The notes: a model not told the origin generated them from the letters alone. DNA of 64,000 nt from Desulfobulbaceae bacterium (GCA_031287565.1 JAITSS010000069.1:1-64000); one strand, 5' to 3'; counted from the first letter of the stretch, positions 26,368 to 35,226 are shown. Program-made: numbers and translations.

Positions 26368-27030
26368 ATGAACAACGATATTGATTTTGAAGAAATTTTA
26401 GCCCAATACCGCGCTCAGCCTTACGAATTGGTGCCCATCCAGGCCGTGCATACCGGCGAAGTGCATTTCCTGGCGCGGCAGGACGATGAAGCCGCACCCG
26501 CTTCCGGCGAATGGTTGCAGATCCCCGGCACAGCGCTCTATGAAATAGTCAGAGAAAAAAACACCAAGCGAGTCGCCGCCACCACCAACGGCCAGGTCTC
26601 GATGATTCGTCACGAGCTGGAGGGGCGCTTCGTTGAGGCCGGGGAGACTCTCATGGAGATTCGCCATCCCCTGAAAAAAAAGGAAATTATCGAGGCGATT
26701 CTGCGTGAGGTTTTGCTCCTGTTTCCGGCCCCGGAAACGGCCAAGTATTTTTTCGCCATTGATGTGCAGAGCTGCATCGACAAGAAGGGCGCGCGTTCGG
26801 TCACGGTCGATCCGGGCGACGAAATCCTCACCATGTCTTTGATGAAAAGGGATACACCTTTGTACTACCACGGCGAGCGCGGCGTGCTCTATTCAATCTA
26901 CTTTACGCCAGGTTTATCGGTGGCGCGGGGTGAGCCGCTGATTGGCGTGTGTCCGCCGGAAAAGTTGCCGCTGATTCAGAAGATCATCACGCGGGTCAAG
27001 GCCGAATGGGATGCCGCTGGACGCGCCTGA
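26368..27030 (+). CDS. Biotin/lipoyl-carrier-like protein without attachment lysine
   Basis: 220 residues. Two segments have the glycine pattern of lipoyl/biotinyl half-barrels: NGQVSMIRHELEGRFVEAGE (about 74-93) and GERGVLYSIYFTPGLSVARG (about 171-190). Neither is followed by the AMKM-type loop that carries biotin, so it does not look like a normal biotin acceptor. The middle region (about 108-165, including FFAIDVQSCID) is unassigned. The next gene, a BirA-like protein, overlaps it by 20 bases, so the two are translated together and probably act together. It could be a regulatory or scaffold homologue of the acetyl-CoA carboxylase carrier. An inverted arrangement with a hydroxyacyl-CoA dehydrogenase upstream gives a weak link to acyl-CoA metabolism. 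Confidence 0.6.
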   Translation: MNNDIDFEEILAQYRAQPYELVPIQAVHTGEVHFLARQDDEAAPASGEWLQIPGTALYEIVREKNTKRVAATTNGQVSMIRHELEGRFVEAGETLMEIRHPLKKKEIIEAILREVLLLFPAPETAKYFFAIDVQSCIDKKGARSVTVDPGDEILTMSLMKRDTPLYYHGERGVLYSIYFTPGLSVARGEPLIGVCPPEKLPLIQKIITRVKAEWDAAGRA

Positions 27031-27958
27031 CGATATTTTCATCCGGAAAACCGCGTCGTTCCTGCCTGATTTATTGCGGGAAGAGACGCGCCGCCGTCGG
27101 GGCGATTTCACTGATTCCGATTGCCAGGTCATTCTGAAACGCGGCGGCCATATTGGCGCGACGCTTCTCCACTATGACCGCCTGCCCCGCGCCATGGCGG
27201 CGGCGCGGCGGCGCATTATTGCGGCGGAAAGAGAAGGCCAGGCGAGCGACGGCGGCCTGGTGATAGTCGCTGACCAGCTTTCGGAGTCGAAGGGACGATT
27301 TCATCGCCTTTGGCACGCGCCCGAAGGCGGTTTGTGGGGATGCCTGGCCCTGGCCAACACTATGCTGCCCGAATCACGCGCCCTGTTGTCGCTGGCGGTT
27401 GGCGTCGCCGCCGCTGAAACCGCGCGCGTCTTTGCCGCCGACGTGGCCTTGCGCTGGGTCAACGATGTGCTTGCGCGCGGCCGCAAGCTGGCCGGGTTCC
27501 TCATCGAAAGCTTTTCCACACCGATTTATCGCGAGGAATTTGACCTGATTGGTTTCGCCTTCAACCTCAATAACCAGGATTTTCCCGCCGATTTACGCGA
27601 AAACGCCACCTCGCTCGCTTATGAAACGGGCCAGGAAATTTCTTTGCCGTATTTCCTCGCCGTGTTTCTGGTCAAATTGCGTTGGAATTGCGGCCTGCTG
27701 CTGCATGAAGAAGAACGGCTGCTGGCGGCGGAACCATGCCAAACCAGGCATTCATTGCTTGCCGCCTGGCTTTCCCTGACCGACACAATTGGACGTCGCC
27801 TGCGCTACGGTTTTGATGTCTTCAGCAATCCGCAATACGAGGCCACAGCCACCGGCATCGACGAGCGCGGTGGCTTGATCCTCGAACACCAGGACGGTTG
27901 GCGGCGCGTCGAATACAGCGGCGAAGTGCGCTATCTTGAAACGCCAATTCCATGCTAA
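27011..27958 (+). CDS. BirA-like biotin-protein ligase family protein
   Basis: 315 residues. The biotin-ligase core is recognisable: VIVADQLSESKGRFHRLWHAPEGGLWGCLAL (about 85-116) corresponds to the family segment that binds biotinyl-AMP, and LRWVNDVLARGRKLAGFLIE (about 151-170) to the KWPNDV...KIAGILIE catalytic segment. Key positions differ: the usual GRGRRGR is SKGRFHR and KWPND is RWVND, so the Lys that contacts the adenylate is Arg. A C-terminal SH3-like domain (about 265-310) is present; there is no N-terminal DNA-binding domain. Active, divergent ligase or inactive paralogue cannot be told from sequence. Together with the upstream carrier-like protein it forms a two-gene unit. Confidence 0.72.
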   Translation: MPLDAPDDIFIRKTASFLPDLLREETRRRRGDFTDSDCQVILKRGGHIGATLLHYDRLPRAMAAARRRIIAAEREGQASDGGLVIVADQLSESKGRFHRLWHAPEGGLWGCLALANTMLPESRALLSLAVGVAAAETARVFAADVALRWVNDVLARGRKLAGFLIESFSTPIYREEFDLIGFAFNLNNQDFPADLRENATSLAYETGQEISLPYFLAVFLVKLRWNCGLLLHEEERLLAAEPCQTRHSLLAAWLSLTDTIGRRLRYGFDVFSNPQYEATATGIDERGGLILEHQDGWRRVEYSGEVRYLETPIPC

Positions 27959-28009
27959 GGAAACGCTGATTATTTCTTCCATCATTCGGACTGAGATTGT
28001 CTGTTACCT

Positions 28010-28045
28010 TTGACAATTCTAAAGTATCAATTTAGAATTGCCGCA
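28010..28045 (+). promoter_or_regulatory. Promoter within an inverted repeat; likely leaderless start of the DUF4143 ATPase
   Basis: TTGACA (28010-28015), 17 bases, TAGAAT (28033-28038): a near-perfect sigma-70 promoter. Its -10 hexamer ends only six bases before the ATG at 28045, which puts the expected transcription start on or next to the start codon. A perfect 10-bp inverted repeat, CAATTCTAAA/TTTAGAATTG with a 7-base spacer (28014-28040), covers the end of the -35 and all of the -10, an arrangement expected of an autoregulatory operator. No ribosome-binding site is seen. Confidence 0.65.
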
Positions 28046-29211
28046 TGAATTATCAACAACGAACTCTTGAAAATGAAATTGCCCGCGCCGCCAAGTTTTT
28101 TCCTTGCGTGATTTTGACGGGGCCGCGTCGTTCAGGGAAAACCACGCTTTTGCGGCATTTGCTTCCGGATTGCCAGCACGTGTTGCTGGAAGACCTCGAT
28201 GTGCTGGCGCGCGCCTCAGCCGACCCCAACGCCTTTCTCGATGCCTTGTCGTTCCCGGTTATTCTTGATGAAATCCAGAATATTCCCAGCCTGTTTTCTT
28301 ACATCCGCTCTCGAATTGATGCCGACCCGACGCAGAAAGGGCGTTGGTTCCTGACCGGTTCTCAGGAAGCGCCGTTGATGAAAGGGGTTTCCGAGTCCAT
28401 GGCGGGACGCGCGGCCGTCTTCACATTGCTGTCGTTTTCAGCCGAGGAATCGTCTGCGGTATCGCCGTTCCTCGGTGGTTTTCCGGAGGTGCTTGCCGCG
28501 CCAGAGGTCGCCGACATTTGGTTCCGCTCCTACATACAAACCTATCTTGAACGGGATGTGCGCGCCATCGCCTCCATCCGCGATTTGGCGACTTTTCGCC
28601 GCTTTCTCGGTCTTCTCGCAAGCCGTTGCGGTCAGATGCTGAACAAAACGGATATCGCCGCGCCGCTTGGCGTCAGCGTTCCGACTTTGACGCAATGGCT
28701 TTCCATTCTCGAAATCACGGGTCAGATCATCCTCGTTGCGCCGTGGTATGAAAATTACGGCAAACGGCTGGTCAAAAGCCCTAAACTGTATTTTACCGAT
28801 TGTGGTTTGGCGGCCGCGCTTTTGGGAATCCGCAGCGAAGAAATGTTACTCAATTCGCCATTTCGGGACGCCTTGTTTGAAGGGCTTGTCGCGGCGGAAG
28901 CGCTGAAACTTCGGTTGGGGCGTGGTTTGGAGCGCGGGCTTTATTATTTCCGCGACCGACAGGGATTGGAAGTCGATTTCATTGTCGATAACGGCAACGG
29001 AAAACTTGTGTTGCTTGAAGCGAAAGCCACAAAAACGCCGATGCCAAGCGATGCTCGCAACATGACGCGCCTTTTGCGAAACATCCCGGCGAGCGCGCAA
29101 TCGCGGAATTTTGTCGTGTGCGACATCTCCGCCACTCAGTCAATTGCCCTTTGTCCAAACATCCGCGCCTTGCCTTGGCGACTCTTGCGGGAAATCTTGC
29201 CCTTGGATTAA
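28045..29211 (+). CDS. AAA ATPase with DUF4143 domain
   Basis: 388 residues. The N-terminal P-loop ATPase has Walker A TGPRRSGKTT (27-36), Walker B PVILDEIQN (about 71-79) and a sensor-like WFLTGSQ (about 101-107). The middle holds a winged-helix-like region (about 192-240, LASRCGQMLNKTDIAAPLGVSVPTL). The C-terminal DUF4143 domain has YFRDRQGLEVDFIVD and LLEAKAT (about 305-330), spaced like a PD-(D/E)XK nuclease fold. Members are common, often solitary and probably mobile; their role is unknown, with suggestions of DNA-linked regulation or toxin-antitoxin-like behaviour. It has no operon partner here, and the promoter arrangement suggests self-regulation. Confidence 0.88.
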   Translation: MNYQQRTLENEIARAAKFFPCVILTGPRRSGKTTLLRHLLPDCQHVLLEDLDVLARASADPNAFLDALSFPVILDEIQNIPSLFSYIRSRIDADPTQKGRWFLTGSQEAPLMKGVSESMAGRAAVFTLLSFSAEESSAVSPFLGGFPEVLAAPEVADIWFRSYIQTYLERDVRAIASIRDLATFRRFLGLLASRCGQMLNKTDIAAPLGVSVPTLTQWLSILEITGQIILVAPWYENYGKRLVKSPKLYFTDCGLAAALLGIRSEEMLLNSPFRDALFEGLVAAEALKLRLGRGLERGLYYFRDRQGLEVDFIVDNGNGKLVLLEAKATKTPMPSDARNMTRLLRNIPASAQSRNFVVCDISATQSIALCPNIRALPWRLLREILPLD

Positions 29212-29253
29212 AAAGCGTGGGATGCGTCCTGGGATTCATCACGCTGTCGCCGT

Positions 29254-30012
29254 TCAATGGGCCGTCAGTTGCGTAAACAGTCGCCACGAGACGATTTCCC
29301 GGCCCAGGACCGCGTTGCCGTAACGCCAGAGGATATTCAGCGCTTCGACCAGCGGCGCTTCGGCGATTTTCAGGCGGTGTAAGCGGGGCAACGGCGCGGC
29401 GCGGCAGGAAACGAGGAATTTCGCCGTGCCTGGTTGAATTGGCTGGCCGCCGTGGTCGCTGGCGCACAGCGGGCAGATGATGCCGCCTCTCGCGGTATTG
29501 AACAGCCAGGAAGGGCCGGTGGTCATCGTTTGGCCACATTGGCGGCAATGTTCCAGTTCCGGGCGATAGCCGATATGCTCGTAGAAGCGGCTGAGAAATT
29601 GCGCCGTCACCACGCGGCAGTCCGCGCCCTGGTCAAAGCGCGCCAGCGCCCACAGCGTCAGGGCGAACAGTTCCGGGTCGGCGTCGCCCTCATGCGTGGT
29701 GATCAGCAGAAATTCGCGTAGGAGCGAGGCGGCGGCGTAGAGCGCGATATTCTGTCGGATATGGACAAAGCTGTTGACGAGTTCCGCCTCTTCCAGGAGC
29801 GCCAGGCCCCGGCGCGGCGGCCGCAGGAAGACATCCAGCAACGTAAATATTTCTAACTTATTGACGAATCGGCGTTTGCTTTTGCGGGCGCTTTTGGCGA
29901 TTGTCTGGATACGTCCGAATTGTCGGCTGAACAGCGAGACAATCAGGTCAGCCTCGCCGTAATTGCGCTGGTCAAGGACAATCGCCTGGCAGGAAAACAC
30001 CTGGCCGGACAT
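29254..30012 (-). CDS. recO: DNA repair protein RecO
   Basis: 252 residues, usual for RecO, which binds single-stranded DNA and SSB and loads RecA with RecR. The N-terminal OB fold begins SGQVFSCQAIVLDQRNYGEADLIVSLFS (about 2-29). GLALLEEAELVNSF follows at about 69-82, and the zinc-binding CRQCG plus CPLC pair lies at about 156-160 and 180-183. It directly follows the HTH/RodZ-like gene on the same strand (five bases), after surA, an order known from Desulfovibrio-type genomes. Confidence 0.9.
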   Translation of the reverse strand: MSGQVFSCQAIVLDQRNYGEADLIVSLFSRQFGRIQTIAKSARKSKRRFVNKLEIFTLLDVFLRPPRRGLALLEEAELVNSFVHIRQNIALYAAASLLREFLLITTHEGDADPELFALTLWALARFDQGADCRVVTAQFLSRFYEHIGYRPELEHCRQCGQTMTTGPSWLFNTARGGIICPLCASDHGGQPIQPGTAKFLVSCRAAPLPRLHRLKIAEAPLVEALNILWRYGNAVLGREIVSWRLFTQLTAH

Positions 30013-30017
30013 CGAAA

Positions 30018-30614
30018 TCAGCGCTCTCCGTTCAGAGTGACGAGTGTCTTCTTCTTTTCGTCGGTGCGGCGGATGACTTTGCTGGTGTTGGGGATGCGGA
30101 AATGTCGCTCGCGCTGCAACGAGCGCATCTGCACCAGGTGGATTTTTTCCCGGATAACCATGACCGGGTTGACTTCAAAACGCCAACAGAGCAGGGCGGC
30201 GAGAACGGCCAGCGCGACGATGATGATAATGAAGGTTACAAATGGTTGGGCATGTCTGGCGCTGGCCATGTGGTGGGTCGCCGCCGCCGCATGGATGGCT
30301 GAACCGCCTGCCTGAGTAGACAGGCCGCCGTGTTCTTCCGCCGCGCTGTCTGCGCGCCGCCGTTCTTCGCCATACCAGTTGACGATTCGCTGATCGTTTA
30401 AGGCCAGCGACTTGGCGTAGAGGGCGTAAAAACCACGGGCGAAGGCGTGCGCGGGCAGGGCCGCGTAGTTGTCCGCTTCCATCGCCCTGAGAATCGCCGA
30501 CGAAATTCTGGTGCGCAGGCATAAGGCCTCGACCGTCATTCCGGCTTCTTCTCGTTGTCGGCGCAGATAATCCCCAAGACTCTGGGTTTCCTGGCTGTCG
30601 CTGTCTTCAAGCAT
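30018..30614 (-). CDS. Helix-turn-helix membrane protein, RodZ-like
   Basis: 198 residues. The N-terminal XRE-type domain has the RodZ pattern: SLGDYLRRQREEAGMTVEALCLRTRIS (12-38) then AILRAMEADNYAALPAHAFARGFYALYAKSL (about 40-70). A linker leads to one membrane helix at about 124-144 and a short basic outer domain (about 145-198). RodZ links MreB to the cell wall elongation machinery; this protein has the cytoplasmic HTH and the transmembrane part, but its outer domain is shorter than in E. coli, so it may be a reduced RodZ-like protein. It lies between surA and recO in a likely operon. Confidence 0.8.
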   Translation of the reverse strand: MLEDSDSQETQSLGDYLRRQREEAGMTVEALCLRTRISSAILRAMEADNYAALPAHAFARGFYALYAKSLALNDQRIVNWYGEERRRADSAAEEHGGLSTQAGGSAIHAAAATHHMASARHAQPFVTFIIIIVALAVLAALLCWRFEVNPVMVIREKIHLVQMRSLQRERHFRIPNTSKVIRRTDEKKKTLVTLNGER

Positions 30615-30634
30615 GGCGATGGTCTCGTTTATGA

Positions 30635-31693
30635 CTACATCTTGCGGATATAGGCGTTTTCCCGCAGTTCTTTAGCCCAGTCGGAAAACGCCTTTTTGAT
30701 TTCCGCATTATACATCTCATTGATAATTTGTTCTTTGACCAGCGGAAAATCATCGACGGGTTTTTCTTTTTCCGCTGTGTCGGACGCCGCTTCATCCTCG
30801 CGCTCACTCTTAACCAATCTGAAAAACTGGAAGGCGTCAGGCGTTTCGATGATGCCGCTGATTTCGCCGTCATCAAGCTTTTTTACCGCCGCCAGCATGT
30901 CCTCGCCCAATTCGTCGTCGGGCAGAGCGCCGAGATTGCCCCGGTCGGCGGCGGAGGGCAGGTCGGAATATTGCGCGGCCAGATCGGCGAAATCGCCGCC
31001 GTCCTCGGCCATGCGGTGGACGCGCTCAATCCGATCCCGCGCCGTTTTCTTGTTTTCGGCCAGTTCTTCGGAGGAGAGTTCCCGCCCCTCGACATCGGCC
31101 CAGCGGCAACCTATCTGTTGCAGCGTGTAAATCGTTCGGTCGCCGTTCTTCTTCTTTTCCGTATCGTCGCTTGTCGTCCCGCCTTTCCGTCTTTGGTATT
31201 CTTTTCTCGCCATTTCTTCGGTGATCACCACCTTGTTGCGCAGTTCCTGGGCGACCAGTTTATTCTGCAACAACTGACTACGCAGGGTATTGCGGTAAAT
31301 ATTCTCGTTGACGCCGGATTCGGCGAGACCGGCCAGCAACTGCTCTTTTGTGATCTTGTTGCGCTCAAGCACCTGCTGCACCGCCTCGTCGATTTCGCCC
31401 TCCGAGACCTTCAGCTTCAGCTCCTTGGCTCGCTGCGCGACCAGGATTTTGTCAATTAACGAATCCAGCACCTCGCCTCTGACCTGCTCACGCATCGCCT
31501 GCCGTTGTTCGGGCGGCAAAGTGGCGTCGATCTGGGTGAACGCGCCCTGCGCCTCGGCGTTCAGCTCGGATTGGGTGATGACATCGTTGTTGACCATGGC
31601 GACGATGCGGTCAACCACTTCCGCTTTGGTTGCGGCAACGAGGACAAACGACAGAAACACAAACGCGGCAATGGCGAAAAATGGACGGCGCAT
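30635..31693 (-). CDS. surA: SurA-like periplasmic peptidyl-prolyl isomerase and chaperone
   Basis: 352 residues. A signal peptide (1-24, ending ATKA) is followed by the SurA N-terminal domain: VVDRIVAMVNNDVITQSELNAEA (about 26-48) and REQVRGEVLDSLIDKILVAQRAKEL (about 68-92). A parvulin-type isomerase domain lies at about 190-300 (FADLAAQYSDLPSAADRGNLGALPDDELGEDM). Only one parvulin domain is seen; E. coli SurA has two. It helps outer-membrane proteins fold in the periplasm. It heads the surA-HTH-recO operon and is divergent from the TlpA-like gene. Confidence 0.87.
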   Translation of the reverse strand: MRRPFFAIAAFVFLSFVLVAATKAEVVDRIVAMVNNDVITQSELNAEAQGAFTQIDATLPPEQRQAMREQVRGEVLDSLIDKILVAQRAKELKLKVSEGEIDEAVQQVLERNKITKEQLLAGLAESGVNENIYRNTLRSQLLQNKLVAQELRNKVVITEEMARKEYQRRKGGTTSDDTEKKKNGDRTIYTLQQIGCRWADVEGRELSSEELAENKKTARDRIERVHRMAEDGGDFADLAAQYSDLPSAADRGNLGALPDDELGEDMLAAVKKLDDGEISGIIETPDAFQFFRLVKSEREDEAASDTAEKEKPVDDFPLVKEQIINEMYNAEIKKAFSDWAKELRENAYIRKM

Positions 31694-31841
31694 AAGGCAA
31701 GAAATGGGGCGAAGGGAGGACGGAGCGGCAGGCGCTCCGAGTGTTGACTTTCGTCAGTCAAAGGATATGGTAAAGCGTTTGAACGAACCCAATTGTATAC
31801 CATAATGCCGGGTGACTGAAAACGCCACGGGAGGCGAGGCC

Positions 31842-32345
31842 ATGAAAAAAATTTTCCCATTGTTCACGCTTATTTGCTTACTGTTCCCGCCGATTTTCAC
31901 GGAAAGACCGACCGATAGCGTCCAGGCGGCGGTCAAAATGCCGGGATTTACTTTGCCGGATGCGACCAGCGGTCGGGATGTGAAAAGCGACGATTTTACC
32001 GGCAAGGCCATGTTAGTAACCTTTTTCGCCAGTTGGTGCCCGACCTGTATACAAGAGATTCCGACGCTGGTGCGGGTGCACCAGGAATTCGCGGCCAAGG
32101 GTTTTTCCGTGCTTGGCCTGTCGGTCGATCAGGGTGGCGCGGCGGTGGTGCAACGCTTGATGCGGCGCACCGGGATTAATTTCCCGGTTTTGATGGCCGA
32201 TATGTCCACCGCCGAAAATTTCGGCGGCGTCTATATGATTCCGGTTTCTTTTCTCGTCAACAAAGCGGGTCAGGTGGTGAAAAAATACCCCGGCCCGGCG
32301 CCGGAAAGCGTCCTGGCCAAGGATATTCGCGGCGTCCTGCAATAA
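31842..32345 (+). CDS. TlpA/ResA-family thiol-disulfide oxidoreductase
   Basis: 167 residues. It has a signal peptide or membrane anchor (1-29) and a thioredoxin fold with active site WCPTC (about 66-70) in FFASWCPTCIQEIPTL, a cis-Pro loop MIPVSFLV (about 132-139) and GLSVDQGG. Proteins of this class reduce disulfides in the periplasm, for example during cytochrome c maturation, but no such genes are adjacent. ATG 31842 was chosen because GGGAGGCGAGGCC is just upstream. It is convergent with the von Willebrand protein gene, the two sharing a strong terminator. Confidence 0.88.
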   Translation: MKKIFPLFTLICLLFPPIFTERPTDSVQAAVKMPGFTLPDATSGRDVKSDDFTGKAMLVTFFASWCPTCIQEIPTLVRVHQEFAAKGFSVLGLSVDQGGAAVVQRLMRRTGINFPVLMADMSTAENFGGVYMIPVSFLVNKAGQVVKKYPGPAPESVLAKDIRGVLQ

Positions 32346-32403
32346 AAATCAACGATACCGCGCTGTTTCAGGTGGAAACGCGCCGGATTTTTGTTTCTCG
32401 CAT

Positions 32404-32442
32404 AAAGAAGGGGAGCCGGTTTCGCGCCGGTTCCCCTTCTTT
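32404..32442. terminator. Bidirectional terminator between the tlpA-like and vWA genes
   Basis: A 16-bp stem with one G-T wobble (32404-32419 with 32427-32442, AAAGAAGGGG.../...CCCCTTCTTT) and a 7-base loop lies between two convergent genes. The A-rich and T-rich ends of the stem allow it to work on both strands. Confidence 0.85.
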
Positions 32443-32447
32443 CGTCA

Positions 32448-34262
32448 TTACTCCACTTTCAATGTTTTGATGAGCGGCCTTGGCTGGGGAAACTCTTGCG
32501 GCTGTTTCTGCGCTTCCCGCCGATATTTCGTCAGCGTCGCCGCGCTTTCGACCAGACGGACGAACTCGCCGCGATAGCCGTCGGCATCGGTTCCCCGACT
32601 GGCGGCGGCCAGTTTTATGACCAGCGGATAATCAAGCTGGCCTTTTTGCTGGGCGTCGCCAAGCAGCATGGCGAAACCGGCGACAGCCGAGGCGAAACGA
32701 AAATCATCACTGGTTTTATCGAGGGCCAGCGGCGGCCCCGTCACCGGCTGTTCGACCAGCATGGAATGCTTGGCCCCTTTCGGCTTGTAGCGCAGTTTGA
32801 TGGTCGCCAGTTCCGCGCCGCCAGCGCCACTCTGGCTTTGGTATTTCAAGGCATCGACCGTGGGCAGGTCTTTGGCGTCCGGCGGCAGGATTTCATAGAG
32901 CGCCGTCACCGTGTGGCCAACGCCGATTTCCCCGGCGTCTTTTTTGTCATCGTTGAAATCCTCGCTGGCCAGTCGCCGGTTTTCATAACCGATCAGCCGG
33001 TAGGCGCCAACCAGCGCCGGGTTGAATTCAATCTGAATCTTCACATCGTTGGCCAGCGTGAACAGATTGGCGATGCGCTCCTTTACCAGCACCTTTTTCG
33101 CCTCGGAAATCGAATCAATGTAGTTGTAGTTGCCGTTGCCCTTGTCGGCGAGAAGCTCCATATTGTCGTCTTTATAATTGCCTGTGCCGAAGCCCAGCGC
33201 GGAAAGATAGACGCCAGTTTGCCGCTTGCTTTCAATCAGCTTTTCCAGCTCGTCGCGGCTGGTGACGCCAACGTTGAAATCGCCATCGGAGGCCAGGATG
33301 ACGCGGTTATTGCCGCCGGGAATTTTCCCCTGTTCCGCCAGTTGGTAGGCAGTGATGATCCCGGCGGAGGCGTGGGTTGAGCCAAAAGCGGCGAGTTGGT
33401 TAATGGCCTGGTGGATGATCGCCTTGTCGCCGCCGCCCGTGGACGGCAAGGCCACGCGCTCGTCGCCGGCGTAGGTGACAATGGCCATGCGGTCGGTTTC
33501 GGCCAGTTCATCGGTCAGCATGTGCAAAGCCTGTTGTAAGAGCGGCAGTTTATCCGGTGAATTCATCGAGCCGGAAACGTCGATCAGGAACACCAGGTTC
33601 GACGGTGGCGGCGCGGTATGCAGTTCTTTGGCTTTCAGGCCGATTTTTAAGAGATTCGCCGCCGCCCGCCACGGGTTTTGTCCCAATTCGCTATGGATGG
33701 CGATCTCGCCTTGTCGCGGTTCGGGATAATCATAGTGAAAATAGTTGATCATCTCCTCGGCCCGCGCCGCGCCTGGCGGCGGCATCATATTGTCGTTGAT
33801 GAAGCGGCGGACGTTGGCGTAGGAAGCCGTATCGACATCAATTGAAAAGGTCGATAAGGGCGTTGTTTTTGCCAGGATAAAACCGCTTTGCCGGGTTGGA
33901 TCGTAGGATTCGTGGCTGGTCGCGACCGGGAACGGCGAGTGATAGCCAACGGCCATCATCGACGCGACGGGTTGGGCCAGGCGGGCGGAGTCGCTCCTTA
34001 TTTTGCTGTCGCCGCTTTTTGCCAAGGAGATTGGTTCAGCGACTCTCTCCAGCGCCAGATTGGCTTCGGCGACTGGGGCCGCCGCTTCGAGGGCCTTGGT
34101 TGGTGGCGCCGACGGCCTTGTCGTTTTCACCGTTGCAAGCTGTTTTTCCTTGGCGCTGCTCTGCGCGCCATTGTCGGGCGTCTGCGGCCTTGGGCTACAG
34201 GCGACAAGCGGCAGCAGCAGGGCCGCCAGGCTGATCGCCAATGCTGAACGTTTTGAAATCAT
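32448..34262 (-). CDS. von Willebrand factor A / DUF3520 lipoprotein (YfbK-like)
   Basis: 604 residues. The signal ends in a lipobox LVAC (Cys about 22), so the protein is a lipoprotein. A low-complexity linker is followed by the family N-terminal domain (about 105-205: STFSIDVDTASYANVRRF...EEMINYFHYDYPEP). The vWA domain (about 222-390) has a complete metal site: DVSGS, the Thr in GSTHAS and ASDGDF. The C-terminal DUF3520 domain (about 400-600) includes VKIQIEFNP and GVGHTVTALYEI. It is divergent from a sigma/anti-sigma gene pair, an association seen in other genomes, and may sense or bind an envelope ligand for that pathway. The exact role is unknown. Confidence 0.88.
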   Translation of the reverse strand: MISKRSALAISLAALLLPLVACSPRPQTPDNGAQSSAKEKQLATVKTTRPSAPPTKALEAAAPVAEANLALERVAEPISLAKSGDSKIRSDSARLAQPVASMMAVGYHSPFPVATSHESYDPTRQSGFILAKTTPLSTFSIDVDTASYANVRRFINDNMMPPPGAARAEEMINYFHYDYPEPRQGEIAIHSELGQNPWRAAANLLKIGLKAKELHTAPPPSNLVFLIDVSGSMNSPDKLPLLQQALHMLTDELAETDRMAIVTYAGDERVALPSTGGGDKAIIHQAINQLAAFGSTHASAGIITAYQLAEQGKIPGGNNRVILASDGDFNVGVTSRDELEKLIESKRQTGVYLSALGFGTGNYKDDNMELLADKGNGNYNYIDSISEAKKVLVKERIANLFTLANDVKIQIEFNPALVGAYRLIGYENRRLASEDFNDDKKDAGEIGVGHTVTALYEILPPDAKDLPTVDALKYQSQSGAGGAELATIKLRYKPKGAKHSMLVEQPVTGPPLALDKTSDDFRFASAVAGFAMLLGDAQQKGQLDYPLVIKLAAASRGTDADGYRGEFVRLVESAATLTKYRREAQKQPQEFPQPRPLIKTLKVE

Positions 34263-34402
34263 GCGTCACCTCGTGTATGTATGATGATTTCCCGGTCGGA
34301 TTGACCGCTTGCTTGTGTATACAAAAAAGAATGACGGACACCACGGGCGAATGTGTCGCCGGTGGTCAGAAAAAATTTCAACAACGTTGCCGCCGGAGCA
34401 CA

Positions 34403-35215
34403 ATGGAGCGCGATTATAAGGCCGAAGCGCACGCCCACTGGGACTTTATCAACAAAATGGCGAAAAAGCGCTTCTGGCACAATGTGGTCGCCGAAGAAGC
34501 GGCGCTGGCGGTTATGGACGCCTTGGCCAAAGATGACTGGGCTGTTTTGAAAAAATATCGAGGCGAGGCCTCGTTTGCCGGGTTTTTCCGGGCGGTGGCG
34601 GTAAGCGAGCTGGAAAATTTCGCCCGGAAAAAGTTTGGTCGTGGCCGCCCGCCTCTGTGGGTGACAAAACTCGGCGGCATCTGGGAAAAACTCCACACCG
34701 CCCTGTGCCGCGAACGCTTCCCTTTGCCTGACGCTCTGGAGATGCTGTGCGTCAGCCTGCCAGCGGCTGAAGGCGACAGAAAGGCGCTGGAAGCGGCGGC
34801 CCGACAGCTTTTGGCCCGCATTCCCGACTGCGGCGCGTTCCTGGAAGAAACGCCGCTGGAAGAAGCGCCGGAACTGGTCGCTCCGTCTTCGCCTGACCGG
34901 GAATCAGAGAGGCGTGAGCGGGACGAAGCGCTGACGACGGTTTTTGAATTGCTGCTGGGCGGTGGCCGCGAAGCCGTGAGCCATGCCCGGAACGCCTTTC
35001 AGGCCATATCCATCTCTCTTTCGTCGGAAGAGCGTCTGTTTTTGAAAATGTGCTATCAGGATGGTCTGTCGGTGGCCGGGGCCGGGCGAATGCTTGGCAT
35101 GGGCCGATTTCAGGCGGCGGCGCGGATGCGGCGTCTGCTGGAACGCCTGCGCCGGGAGTTTGAACGGGTCGGCTTGTATCAGGAACTGTTGCTTTTGTTG
35201 CAAGATGGCCGGTGA
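34403..35215 (+). CDS. Sigma-70 family (ECF-like) RNA polymerase sigma factor
   Basis: 270 residues. Region 2 lies near residues 10-75 (AHWDFINKMAKKRFWHNVVAEEAALAVMDAL...YRGEASFAGFFRAVAVSELENFARK). A variable linker of about 115 residues replaces the short one of classical ECF factors. Region 4 lies near 200-255 (LSSEERLFLKMCYQDGLSVAGAGRMLGMGRFQAAARMRRLLERLR), an HTH for the -35 element. I chose ATG 34403, with GGAG at 34395-34398; the frame is open back to 34241, and ATG 34331 is an alternative. The anti-sigma gene starts 11 bases after its stop. Target promoters may include its own, in the gap shared with the vWA gene. Confidence 0.82.
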   Translation: MERDYKAEAHAHWDFINKMAKKRFWHNVVAEEAALAVMDALAKDDWAVLKKYRGEASFAGFFRAVAVSELENFARKKFGRGRPPLWVTKLGGIWEKLHTALCRERFPLPDALEMLCVSLPAAEGDRKALEAAARQLLARIPDCGAFLEETPLEEAPELVAPSSPDRESERRERDEALTTVFELLLGGGREAVSHARNAFQAISISLSSEERLFLKMCYQDGLSVAGAGRMLGMGRFQAAARMRRLLERLRREFERVGLYQELLLLLQDGR

Positions 35216-35226
35216 GGAAGACGCAT

